A stretch of 64,000 bases of DNA from Gammaproteobacteria bacterium (GTDB taxonomy: Bacteria > Pseudomonadota > Gammaproteobacteria > Pseudomonadales > Pseudohongiellaceae): the NCBI GenBank assembly GCA_021773355.1, contig JAJFKE010000028.1, positions 30,754-94,753 of the forward strand. The letters are read 5' to 3'. The translations under genes were made by a program, and so were the position numbers. Positions 14,888 to 23,590 of this stretch are shown here, piece by piece. Position 1 is the first letter of the stretch. Every line of letters starts with the position of its first letter. The notes beneath the pieces are model-generated. The model ran no database searches. It was not told the DNA's origin and saw nothing but the letters and a program-made list of their open reading frames with translations.

Positions 14888-17770
14888 CTAGTACTTGTAG
14901 CTAAATTCCATGCCGTAGGCTCTAGGCAATGTGGTGCCCGAGTTGTGACGGTAGAATTCAGCTTCACTTTGCCGCAATATTTGCAGGTTAGCCACATCAT
15001 CGAGGATGTTGTTAACAAACGCTGATACCTGCCAATTGTCATTTGGAGATGACCAGGTTGCGCGCAAGTCTGCCCGACCATAAGCCTCAGCTTTCTCAGC
15101 TTCAGTTTCGAATGGTGAGTAGTAGACTTCGTCGGTCCAGCTATATACCCCAAATAGCTCCAGCTCGGCACCACCATTCATTGGAATCGCGTAGCTGGCC
15201 CAGGCAGTAAACTTGCTTTCCGGTACCTGCAACACCTGATTACCTTTGATATCTTGAGTTAGAGCGTTGAACTCTGGATACAACGATTCAGGCACATCTC
15301 GCCTGCTAGCGTCAGAGATTAGCAAAGTTTCAGTATATTCACTTGGCGTAAAGCTGAAGTTTCCGCCTAGTGTCAGATAGTCAGTCGCTAGCCAAAGCAC
15401 TTCACCTTCGAGACCAAGAACTTCAGCGCCGGGGGCCTCCAATACCGAAGAGGTGGTTCCGCCCAGGCTTGTAACTTCTGTGCCCACAGTATGAATGGTG
15501 TCGTAGTCATACGCATATATCGAGGCATTCAATTGCAGGGTGTCGTTAAGAAAGCGCGATTTATAACCTATTTCGTAAGCTATCAACTCTTCCGGATCAT
15601 AGGTGGGCGTGTTGCTAAAAAATACCAGGTTAAAGCCACCTGAGCGATAGCCGGATGTGGCAGAGAAATACATCAATGTATTATCGGTTATATTCCAGTC
15701 CAGATTGACACGTCCGGTCGTCTTGCGGTCAGTTCGGTTAAAGGGTCTATACACACTGAGTGCAAAAGGAATACCGCCATTGGTAACGGCCTCGGTGGGT
15801 ACTATCTGTTCACCGTCTTCATTGTCAACCAAACCGCCATTAACGCGGTTTACCGCTGCCAGACCACCGTAAAGGGCCAAGAAACTATCCGCGCCAGTCT
15901 CTGAATAGCGCCACAAATTCTCCTCAGCAGTCACTTCATCCTCGGCATAACGTATTCCCAGGGTTAATGTAAACGTCTCGTTGATGTCCCACACACCCTG
16001 CGTATAAGCTGCGAAAGCTTCACGTTTGGTTTGCGTTGCGTACAGCAAGTCAGTCGCCGTAGTTACTGGACCATGCTCCACGTTCAAGTCTGGATTGCTG
16101 CCGTTGTCACCACCCCAGGCTGAGAGTTGAAGATTGTTGCCGCCGTTATTGCGAGCGCAGGCTGCAGCGGGGGTCGCAACATTACAGCTTAGTTTCGCAC
16201 TAAACAACGAAACCATGGGTGCACCACCAAATGCCAAGGTGCTGGCATTGATACCTTCAAGACCAGGAGCGCCAATTGCAGCCGCTGCTCCAGCACTCAA
16301 TGCGGTGTTATCCACATAGGGATTCACGAATCTGGATTCGCCAAGAGCTGAATAGAAATCTCCGCGCTGATCGATGGTTGCATCGTAGACGAAATAACCT
16401 GAGGTGATCGACACCGTATCGCTGATGTCGTAGAACGCCTGTAGTTCATGGGAGGTATAATCTGCTTCGTGGTTCACATAAAACTGGCGATCATGGAATA
16501 GACTGGCGGTGTTATCGTCGTCTGTATTTCGCTTGTAGGTGAGCTCATTGAAACCGTACAGATATTTCAGCTGTAGTCTGTCATTCACATCCCATGAGAT
16601 ATTGAACTGAGTACCTTGCTGCTCGAAAGTCTCATTGTTCAGACCGTTAGTCGCCGCGCAGAGGTCATCGCCATCGATATCCCCGGGAAATACACACTCA
16701 TTGTATCTGGCTGCTGACGCTGCCGATGTGTTGTTAAACCCATCCAGTGAGGCTGCCGCGTTCTGGGTACCATCGAAGTCACCGAAATCGATTCCTGGCC
16801 GAACACGCTGGGCCTGATCAATTACACCGGTGGTTGGGTTGGTGAAATTCAATATTGGTTGACTCTGATCGTAGAAATCGCTGCTGTCAAAATTCGCTCG
16901 ATCGGTATTGCTGGGATCGATAAACCGGAAACCAGGAACCAGCGCATCGGTGATCCGGTTTGGGCCACCATCTTCATTCAATACCACCAGACCTGCGCCG
17001 TTGGCACCGCCGAAAGAGCGGTCGATCACCATAAAATTCTGTCGCAGATTGACTTCAACATCATCTCTAGGTGTCCATTTGAATTGAATGGCACTGTTCT
17101 CAGTGCCGAGACCATCGATATCACTACCGCTGCCCAGTTCTTCGATGACACCATCTCGGTCGCGATAGGCAAAGTTTACCCGCGCCGACAAAACGTCTTC
17201 AATCAACGGAGTGTTCACCATTCCGTAAGCCTCGTTGGTACCAAAATTACCGAGGATGGATTTGAAAGAATAATCTAATTCCTGAGTAGGCTCTTTGTAA
17301 AGCACATTAATGGCGCCACCAACCGCGTTACGACCGTACAGTGTTCCCTGGGGCCCGCGCAGCACCTCTATACGTTCGACATCCCAAAACGTTGCGGCCG
17401 TGGCTGTCAATAAATCTTCGGAATAAATTCCGTTCATATAAGTTGCAACACCTGGATCTCCGCCCAGCGCACGAAAATTACGCCCAACGCCACGAATCGT
17501 AGAATCGTAGGGTTGAATGGTTGTTGCGGGAATAAAGTTTGCTAGATCTTCCTGGTTGCGAATTCCAAAAGCATCCAGTGATTCGCCAGTCAACGCGGTA
17601 ATGGAGATCGAAGTATCTTGAACTGATGCCTCTCTTCTCTCCGCAGTTACCATGACTTCTTCGATACGTCTGCCGTCATCGTCTTGGGCGGCGAGCATCC
17701 CTATCGGTGCATAACCCGCACAGAACAGTGCCGAAGCACCGATCAGATTCTTAGTGATTTTTAGTTTCAT
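14888..17770 (-). CDS. TonB-dependent outer-membrane receptor
   Basis: The 960-aa protein has a signal peptide (MKLKITKNLIGASALF, cleaved near LAAQ) and a TonB-box-like RIEEVMVTA just after it. A plug domain follows (about residues 50-160; LRGPQGTLYGRNAVGGAINV), then a long 22-strand barrel region ending in an aromatic residue. Such receptors import bulky substrates, and the plug resembles the iron-complex/carbohydrate receptor class common in marine Gammaproteobacteria. The substrate is unknown. I chose the ATG at 17770 because it begins the signal peptide and follows AAGGGA; the longer frame adds a non-hydrophobic leader. The lactonase-like gene lies upstream on the same strand. Confidence 0.93.
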   Translation of the reverse strand: MKLKITKNLIGASALFCAGYAPIGMLAAQDDDGRRIEEVMVTAERREASVQDTSISITALTGESLDAFGIRNQEDLANFIPATTIQPYDSTIRGVGRNFRALGGDPGVATYMNGIYSEDLLTATAATFWDVERIEVLRGPQGTLYGRNAVGGAINVLYKEPTQELDYSFKSILGNFGTNEAYGMVNTPLIEDVLSARVNFAYRDRDGVIEELGSGSDIDGLGTENSAIQFKWTPRDDVEVNLRQNFMVIDRSFGGANGAGLVVLNEDGGPNRITDALVPGFRFIDPSNTDRANFDSSDFYDQSQPILNFTNPTTGVIDQAQRVRPGIDFGDFDGTQNAAASLDGFNNTSAASAARYNECVFPGDIDGDDLCAATNGLNNETFEQQGTQFNISWDVNDRLQLKYLYGFNELTYKRNTDDDNTASLFHDRQFYVNHEADYTSHELQAFYDISDTVSITSGYFVYDATIDQRGDFYSALGESRFVNPYVDNTALSAGAAAAIGAPGLEGINASTLAFGGAPMVSLFSAKLSCNVATPAAACARNNGGNNLQLSAWGGDNGSNPDLNVEHGPVTTATDLLYATQTKREAFAAYTQGVWDINETFTLTLGIRYAEDEVTAEENLWRYSETGADSFLALYGGLAAVNRVNGGLVDNEDGEQIVPTEAVTNGGIPFALSVYRPFNRTDRKTTGRVNLDWNITDNTLMYFSATSGYRSGGFNLVFFSNTPTYDPEELIAYEIGYKSRFLNDTLQLNASIYAYDYDTIHTVGTEVTSLGGTTSSVLEAPGAEVLGLEGEVLWLATDYLTLGGNFSFTPSEYTETLLISDASRRDVPESLYPEFNALTQDIKGNQVLQVPESKFTAWASYAIPMNGGAELELFGVYSWTDEVYYSPFETEAEKAEAYGRADLRATWSSPNDNWQVSAFVNNILDDVANLQILRQSEAEFYRHNSGTTLPRAYGMEFSYKY

Positions 17771-18592
17771 ATAATATCCCTTGGCAATATTTTTTCTTTT
17801 ATGTGGCCATAGGCAAAACAATGCTCAGCTTTTCGCTTACGGTGAATTCTTCTTTCTTTAATTTCGTTTGAACGAGCAATGAAAAACTATTCATCGTCAA
17901 CGACGCCGCATAGAATAAGTCACCCCCTTCTCACTACTTAGAGTGTCTAAAGTGAATTGCCTGGGTTTCTCTGGCGGTCAAAAAGATGCAGACCGTAAAC
18001 GAACCTTTTGCAAAGAAGAGCAAGCAAGTTATAAAACGTTGGCCCAAATCCTTATGGGACATACGTGACCGAAAGCAGGATTTTTCGATAACTCGACGTT
18101 ATAGAACGACGAAGCGTTCGTCAAGGTAATTGCGAAATATGGAAAAGGCACTGTGGATCTAAATTTTGTTACCAAACTACTCGTTCTATAATCTGATCAC
18201 CGAACGGTAGTCACTGCAAATTCTCGCAACTTAGACGCCATTTAATGAAGCCGCAATTTCAGAATTTTTCTGCAAGCAACGATGCGACAGAAACGGCGAA
18301 GGCTCTAGCGGTCACTCTAAAAATTGACTGCAAAAGTAATTCGACAAAGTAGGGCAAGATAGCAAATTGGCAGCTCGCTTGGTGAATGGATGCTGCTACA
18401 AATTACTGGAAATTCGTTACCTATTTACTCAGAATATTTTTCCATTTTGACGAACTAAAATCGGAAGAATCTTGTCAATAGTAGATCGATTCAGGCCGTA
18501 GCCCCGCGATGAGCGACTTTAGTTAGGCTAAGCGATTCAACTCTGAGCAAAGGGATAGATCAAAGCGGAATACCTTGATTTGCCCATCTACG
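17771..18592. other. 822-base noncoding region upstream of the TonB receptor
   Basis: No reading frame of credible composition and no tRNA is visible. The length is unusual for this gene-dense window, so it may hold a long regulated promoter region for the receptor or the remains of a deleted gene. Confidence 0.45.
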
Positions 18593-19399
18593 TTATTCGA
18601 GGTAAGAAGGAGCTAGATCGAGCGTTTCAGCAAGCTCTTTGCTGTGTTCGATCCAAAAAGTAGCCCCTGTTAATTCAAGCAGAGATTCAACTTTGTCCAT
18701 GGACATCAAAGTTTCCTCAATGCTGGTATTAAAAACGGGGGTTCGGCGCAATTCCCGGCTCGCCTCGAAATGGTAAAGGTCTCCCGAAAGTATCAGTGGA
18801 CCAAAACGGCTGAGCTCCAAATACAAAGATTGGTGACCTGGGGTGTGTCCTGGCGTTGAAATAATTTTGACCGAGCCATCACCGAAGACATCGTAGTCTC
18901 CGCTTAAGCTTATACGATTAGAGTCTCTGAGCTGTGAATATAATTCTGGTCTAAACACCGGATTATCTTCAGGATGTTCAAACGCAGCCGTGGCCTCCGC
19001 CTCCTGAATCAACAAAGTGGACTGATTAAAAGCATTGGCGGCACCGACATGGTCATAGTGCATGTGCGAAAAGGCAATAAAATCTATATCGGCCGGACTA
19101 ATGTTCATGGCTGCAAGTTGCTGCAGAAAAGATGTCTGGTAGCGGCTATTACCTCCGCTCTGCCCGACATCTGCAAGTGGTAAGCCCGCATCCCATACCA
19201 TCAAATGATCATCATGTTTAATCAAGTAGCAAGGCACGAATAATTCACGCACCGAGGTTTCTTCATTACTTAAACCAAATGCGGTCACATCTGGAAAGGA
19301 AAGCTGGCCGCAGTCGAACACATAGAGTTTTAAATCCGCATGCGCCAAGCTTGAAGTCAGTAACAATAGCAGAAGTAGAATCCTAGGGGCCCTAGACAT
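18593..19399 (-). CDS. Exported metallo-beta-lactamase-fold hydrolase, N-acyl-homoserine-lactonase-like
   Basis: The 268-aa protein has an N-terminal signal peptide (MSRAPRILLLLLLLTSSLAHA) and the full MBL metal set: SHMHYDHVG (HxHxDH), TPGHTPGH, SGDLYHF and a late IEHSKE histidine. The order and spacing fit the AiiA/AttM-like lactonase group, which opens lactone rings such as acyl-homoserine lactones. Secretion to the periplasm is unusual for quorum-quenching lactonases, so another lactone or ester is possible. I chose the ATG at 19399 because AGGAG lies seven bases upstream; the ORF extends further but without signal-peptide character. Confidence 0.82.
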   Translation of the reverse strand: MSRAPRILLLLLLLTSSLAHADLKLYVFDCGQLSFPDVTAFGLSNEETSVRELFVPCYLIKHDDHLMVWDAGLPLADVGQSGGNSRYQTSFLQQLAAMNISPADIDFIAFSHMHYDHVGAANAFNQSTLLIQEAEATAAFEHPEDNPVFRPELYSQLRDSNRISLSGDYDVFGDGSVKIISTPGHTPGHQSLYLELSRFGPLILSGDLYHFEASRELRRTPVFNTSIEETLMSMDKVESLLELTGATFWIEHSKELAETLDLAPSYLE

Positions 19400-19469
19400 T
19401 GACATTCTCCTATTAGATTGATCAACGTAATCGGTAAATACGTAATAAATTAGCCTGGGATAAATCACA

Positions 19470-19500
19470 GGATCAGGTTTCCATTTGCACGTCGTGGGTA
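19470..19500. repeat. Solo RAYT terminus remnant
   Basis: GGATCAGGTTTCCATTTGCA followed by CGTCGTGGGTA matches the transposase-side end of the RAYT elements with two differences. Nothing else of the element remains. It lies at the left border of the AT-rich biosynthetic island. Confidence 0.75.
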
Positions 19501-19565
19501 CAGCTTACTCTCACTCTCATCACTATTCATCTGTGCTGAGGGATGGCAAGCAAAAAGAGATGAGC

Positions 19566-19713
19566 GGGGACATTCACAACTTAACAACTTAAGGAAAACA
19601 AAGACCATCAAAAACTCGCAAACTGTGTACTTAATTGAATTCTCATGCTGGGAAATCACTCACTACCATTCACAATCAGCCCGGCACTAAGTTGTTATGC
19701 TGTGAACGTCCCC
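19566..19713. repeat. Inverted-repeat mini-element A, copy 2
   Basis: A 148-bp unit beginning GGGGACATTCACAAC and ending GTTGTTATGCTGTGAACGTCCCC-type tips. It shares scattered internal blocks (AAAGACCATC, ACTCGCAAAC, CTGGGAA) with the copy at 13480-13620. With the RAYT remnant just before it, this marks the left border of the biosynthetic island. The bases from 19714 to 20008 hold no other gene; they should contain the cluster promoter. Confidence 0.68.
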
Positions 19714-20008
19714 TGTAGCTTCACCTTTTCCCCTCTACGTTAAACAAGATCCATTAGATTATGAGTAACTTGTAGAGCCAGTATGAGCTCTTGTATCTCA
19801 ACAAAAACGTGAGAATGAAACATTTTTAACAAACGAGATCATACTTGTAATTCACAATGATTGACGACTTGTAGAAAATGGCTTCTGTAGTTATATTAAC
19901 AGTGGCCCAGTTTTAAGTGCTTTCGTATGTATCCACGCTGACTCAAAATGCGATAATAGCAATTTTATGGATTGCGTCAACACCGCGCGTTTTTATGGAG
20001 AAACACTA

Positions 20009-21229
20009 ATGTATCCAGAGTTGAATACAACATTAAGGGAGATGAAGGAGTACGCCTCAAAAGCGCTGTCCGAAAAAGCTAAATTAATGCCTGGCGTTGA
20101 TAATCTAAGTATCGGAGAGCCGGATTTCGGACCTCCCGAGGAACTATTACCAGGAATATTAGATGCTGTCTTAAACCAAGCAACATTTTTGGATTCAGTT
20201 AACAGATACGAAAGCTCTAGGGGGTCATTAGAATTACGGGTCGCCATAGCAAATTGGTATAACAGCCACTATGGCTTAAATATTGACGCGGAATCGGAAA
20301 TTCTTGTTACACATGGAGGAGTCGAAGCAATAGCACAATCTATCCTGAGTTGCACTCCATCGACGGGCGCGATAGCTGTAACAAATCCATCATACATGTT
20401 ATATGAAAGAAGTATCTCCACGCTTGGCCGTAAGTCACTATCATTGACGCGACCAACCGGCGGCAATGAATATGAGAAGTTATTCTCCCTCGAAGAAAAT
20501 CGTAAGTTGCTGACCGAAGCTGATGCACTAATAATAAATTCACCAGAAAATCCAACTGGCTATGTTCTAAGCGATGAGGATTGGTCCACCCTAAAAACGA
20601 ATGCTGACAAATTCGGTTTGTGGATTATTCATGACGAAGTCTACGATGCTATGTCGTTCGGTCGAAAACATTATCCCGCGATATCCAGAGAAGATCTGCA
20701 TGATCGGACGATAATGGTAAATAGCATGTCTAAGAAATTTGGAATTCCCGGCCTGCGAATAGGCTGGATGATCTCGAATGCTGGCGTGATTGACTTAGCC
20801 TGTAAGTCGCACGACTATCTATATTTGGGAGTCAATATATTGTTTGAGAAGGTAGCAACTCACCTGTTATCAGCTCCTAAAATTGATGAATGGCTTTTTC
20901 GTATCAACAATATGTTAGAAGAACGCATCGAAAATGCCATGACTAGAATGACACCAGCGCTGGGTTACGAATGGCCTCGTAGGCCAATGGGAGGAATGTT
21001 TCTATTCCCAAATGTGAGCAAGCTATATAATGCATTGCCCGAGGCCTATAGAAAGGAAAGCATTGGTGAGAGCGTCGCCTCGTACTTACTTTCTGAGAAA
21101 GGCGTTTCAACAGTTCCAGGTATCATTTATGGAGATCAATGTTCGGATTACATCAGACTAGTGCTATGTACTTCCGATGAGGTGTTTGTCCGTAGCATTG
21201 AGAAGTTAACCGCAGGGAATGTGCCATGA
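20009..21229 (+). CDS. PLP-dependent aminotransferase, class I/II (biosynthetic cluster)
   Basis: The 406-aa protein is a fold-type I enzyme. NSPENPTGYVLS contains the substrate-loop Asn, HDEVYDAM holds the cofactor-pyridine Asp and Tyr, and NSMSKKFGIPGLRIGW carries the Schiff-base lysine (Lys242). A late SDYIRLVLC supplies the substrate-carboxylate arginine. It is full length. The ATG at 20009 follows GGAG by eight bases. It opens a five-gene plus-strand run with the oxygenase, the unknown 456-aa protein, the NRPS and the ATP-grasp enzyme. It may supply or transaminate an unusual amino acid; cyclase-type chemistry, as in capreomycidine synthase, cannot be excluded. Confidence 0.9.
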   Translation: MYPELNTTLREMKEYASKALSEKAKLMPGVDNLSIGEPDFGPPEELLPGILDAVLNQATFLDSVNRYESSRGSLELRVAIANWYNSHYGLNIDAESEILVTHGGVEAIAQSILSCTPSTGAIAVTNPSYMLYERSISTLGRKSLSLTRPTGGNEYEKLFSLEENRKLLTEADALIINSPENPTGYVLSDEDWSTLKTNADKFGLWIIHDEVYDAMSFGRKHYPAISREDLHDRTIMVNSMSKKFGIPGLRIGWMISNAGVIDLACKSHDYLYLGVNILFEKVATHLLSAPKIDEWLFRINNMLEERIENAMTRMTPALGYEWPRRPMGGMFLFPNVSKLYNALPEAYRKESIGESVASYLLSEKGVSTVPGIIYGDQCSDYIRLVLCTSDEVFVRSIEKLTAGNVP

Positions 21230-21350
21230 CTTTCTAGTAATGATTGCTCCTCTATAAATTTAGCGGAATAAGAGGAAATTATTCTTGCTGATATAACAAG
21301 CATTCGAAAGCATAATGAAGTAAAGAACACCGAAAAATGGCGCAAATTTT

Positions 21351-22199
21351 GTGATATTGAGAAATCATCGCGATCAATTGGAAAAATTTGGATTCGTGGA
21401 GCTTCCAGGCTCATTGTCGCCATCCGACATTTCACGTCTCGAATATTTTTATTCCAAATTCTATGAAAAAAGTAAGTCAATACTGTATGAAATAAGGGAT
21501 AAAGCCACTACTATCTCGCAGTACTATTTGAATTCCACTGACAACCTCATAGTCGTTCCGGAAGAGTTAGATTCAAGTCTTATAAGCAGGATTGAGTACT
21601 TAACGGGAGCAAATGCGGACTTTCGTGGATTCGTTATTGACAATATTCAGCCAACAATCGAAGCGATAGTAGGGAAGGAACTGAATATATTCAAAGATAA
21701 GTGCAATCTTAAGCTCCCTGGGAGCGATGGTTTCCCCCCTCATCAAGACTATATTGCTTATCAACACTTTCCTCCTGACTACAACATAACCGCCATGATA
21801 CCTATTGACGACATGGATATCGAAAATGGCTGCGTCCAGTTCGCGAAAAATTACAGAGAATCGGCCTTTGTCAATTCAGCCAATGTAGAAAATATAGCTA
21901 GTGGCCAGCGAATATTTGATACTGATGATCGCGGAGGTATAGTAGCTGAGGTTGTGACTAAAATTAAGTGGCAGGCATCTACTCCGAATGCCGGAGATAT
22001 TGTCCTGTTCGACCACTTTATTCCTCATTTCTCACAAGCTAATATGACGCAGAGCCCGCGCAGAGCATACTTCATTACGTTTTCACTGGCGGAACAGGGA
22101 GATTGGTATGAATTTTATTTTGCGAATAAGAGAGAAAATTACAACTCGCCAAAATTTCACGTAGCAAATCCTACGGGCAATAAACCCTCCAGATCGTAA
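21351..22199 (+). CDS. PhyH-type Fe(II)/2-oxoglutarate oxygenase (biosynthetic cluster)
   Basis: The 282-aa protein is a phytanoyl-CoA-dioxygenase-like enzyme. The HxD pair is His131 and Asp133 in PPHQDYIAYQHF. The distal iron ligand is His226 in IPHFSQAN, followed by Arg237/Arg238 in the position that binds the 2-oxoglutarate carboxylate. All ligands are present, so it should be active. It probably hydroxylates, desaturates or epoxidises an amino acid that is free or tethered to the carrier domain of the NRPS. The start is uncertain: GTG at 21351 or the nearby TTG, with no clear ribosome-binding site. Confidence 0.88.
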   Translation: MILRNHRDQLEKFGFVELPGSLSPSDISRLEYFYSKFYEKSKSILYEIRDKATTISQYYLNSTDNLIVVPEELDSSLISRIEYLTGANADFRGFVIDNIQPTIEAIVGKELNIFKDKCNLKLPGSDGFPPHQDYIAYQHFPPDYNITAMIPIDDMDIENGCVQFAKNYRESAFVNSANVENIASGQRIFDTDDRGGIVAEVVTKIKWQASTPNAGDIVLFDHFIPHFSQANMTQSPRRAYFITFSLAEQGDWYEFYFANKRENYNSPKFHVANPTGNKPSRS

Positions 22200-22214
22200 C
22201 CGTAGAATCTCTGA

Positions 22215-23585
22215 ATGTTTATTCGAACAAACATGTCAGCACGCATAGGAGAAACCGTCAGTGCGGTGGAAGGGCTAAATTCACCTTTAGCGCGAAGCTG
22301 TCATGTTGGAAATAATACTTCAAATGTTTGGGGTATGCTGTCGATGTTCCCGAATTCCTTTCTACTCCTCTACGACCATACAGTTTATTCGTTAGACGAA
22401 AACTGCTTTCCCTGGCTAGTTTTAGACTCCAAAGGGTCAATCGCAAATTGTTACGACCACAAAGGAAATCCCGCTTCTTCGTGGAATGGGTGCGCGGTTA
22501 ATCATCACCTAAAGACTATGGAAAGAAAACCAAACATATTGAATTATGGAATATATGCCGAGCACGAGGGCGTCGATCTGTTCACTTGGCACTACAATCA
22601 AATTAGTAGTCTATCAAATAGGCTAAACGGCAGTGAGGTTCTAACTGATTCCCAAGCTTTACTTCAAGATATTGAATTATTGTCATCCGTAATTACCTAC
22701 TCAGCCGAGAATAAAGCTTTAGACCTTCTATTTAACAGGTGGGTATCAATATCGAAACGAGGCAACACAACAATCCAATCTATCAGTGACATAGCTTACA
22801 AAAACGGCGAAGTCCAAATTACGGTTCACGATCATGGCAAGGTATTTTCTGGCAGGGCAGATAAACTTATTCACCTCTTCGTTGAAAATATTAGTATTGT
22901 AGCAAACAGAACATCGGCAGGGGAAAGGGCTGTGATAAGTGGGTATCCATGGTTTACGCTTGGTTTTGCCTATATTGTTACAACAATGAGGGAGGCGAAA
23001 TTGTCTCCCGCACAAAAGGATTTCTATCATGCCGGAGGCTCTTCAAGTCAGTACTATATAAATAACCAAGTATTTCAGAGTGAATTCACCCGGTTGTGGA
23101 CTCATTTGGGTAATGAGGGATTCCTTCCTAGTGATGGCCAGCTTAGTATGATCCCCACATTTTGCTGTCAACTATTCGCAACAAGCCAGCAAGGGAAATC
23201 GTATATTAATCAATTGCTCGATATTTGGGACGATTTTTGCTCCAGGAATGCCGAGCAAATTGAGCTGCTAGTCGATGAACTTTCGGTGGCGACCAGCCCG
23301 TCTGATGCCGCGGCTAGCGCAACAACGCTTCTAAATCCAAACCAGAAGAAAGAAATAAAAAGTATAGTATTACTATTCAATGGCGTTGACAAAAATAAAC
23401 TCCCGGTGGCACACATTTCACAAGTAAACAGAATTAACTACAATAAATTTGGCGCACCTATGAAGTGCTTTTTTCAAACAGATTTCTTTTGGCCGCGTGA
23501 TCTGCAAAACTATTCATGGGCGAACATTGAATTATTTCTAAAAGTTATAAGTGAACTATTCTGTGACGACCCCGAGGCCTGGTAG
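22215..23585 (+). CDS. Unrecognised 456-aa protein in the biosynthetic cluster
   Basis: I recognise no domain. The protein is soluble, has no signal peptide or membrane segment, and mixes beta-rich N-terminal sequence (FLLLYDHTVYSL, FPWLVLDSKG) with helical C-terminal sequence (SWANIELFLKVISELF). Possible functional residues include a His-rich NGCAVNHHLK stretch and DFYHAGGSSSQYYINNQ. It starts 15 bases after the oxygenase stop and ends five bases before the NRPS start, so it is certainly part of the operon. It could be a new enzyme class that acts on the carrier-bound intermediate or releases the product. Confidence 0.8.
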   Translation: MFIRTNMSARIGETVSAVEGLNSPLARSCHVGNNTSNVWGMLSMFPNSFLLLYDHTVYSLDENCFPWLVLDSKGSIANCYDHKGNPASSWNGCAVNHHLKTMERKPNILNYGIYAEHEGVDLFTWHYNQISSLSNRLNGSEVLTDSQALLQDIELLSSVITYSAENKALDLLFNRWVSISKRGNTTIQSISDIAYKNGEVQITVHDHGKVFSGRADKLIHLFVENISIVANRTSAGERAVISGYPWFTLGFAYIVTTMREAKLSPAQKDFYHAGGSSSQYYINNQVFQSEFTRLWTHLGNEGFLPSDGQLSMIPTFCCQLFATSQQGKSYINQLLDIWDDFCSRNAEQIELLVDELSVATSPSDAAASATTLLNPNQKKEIKSIVLLFNGVDKNKLPVAHISQVNRINYNKFGAPMKCFFQTDFFWPRDLQNYSWANIELFLKVISELFCDDPEAW

Positions 23586-23590
23586 TTTTA

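Noticed and set aside
17771..18592. Hidden gene in the long gap before the TonB receptor
   Set aside because: No frame has a start, ribosome-binding site and protein-like composition; I see only noncoding sequence.
18593..19399. Class B beta-lactamase
   Set aside because: The motif set and order fit lactonase-like MBL enzymes; no beta-lactamase-specific features were seen.
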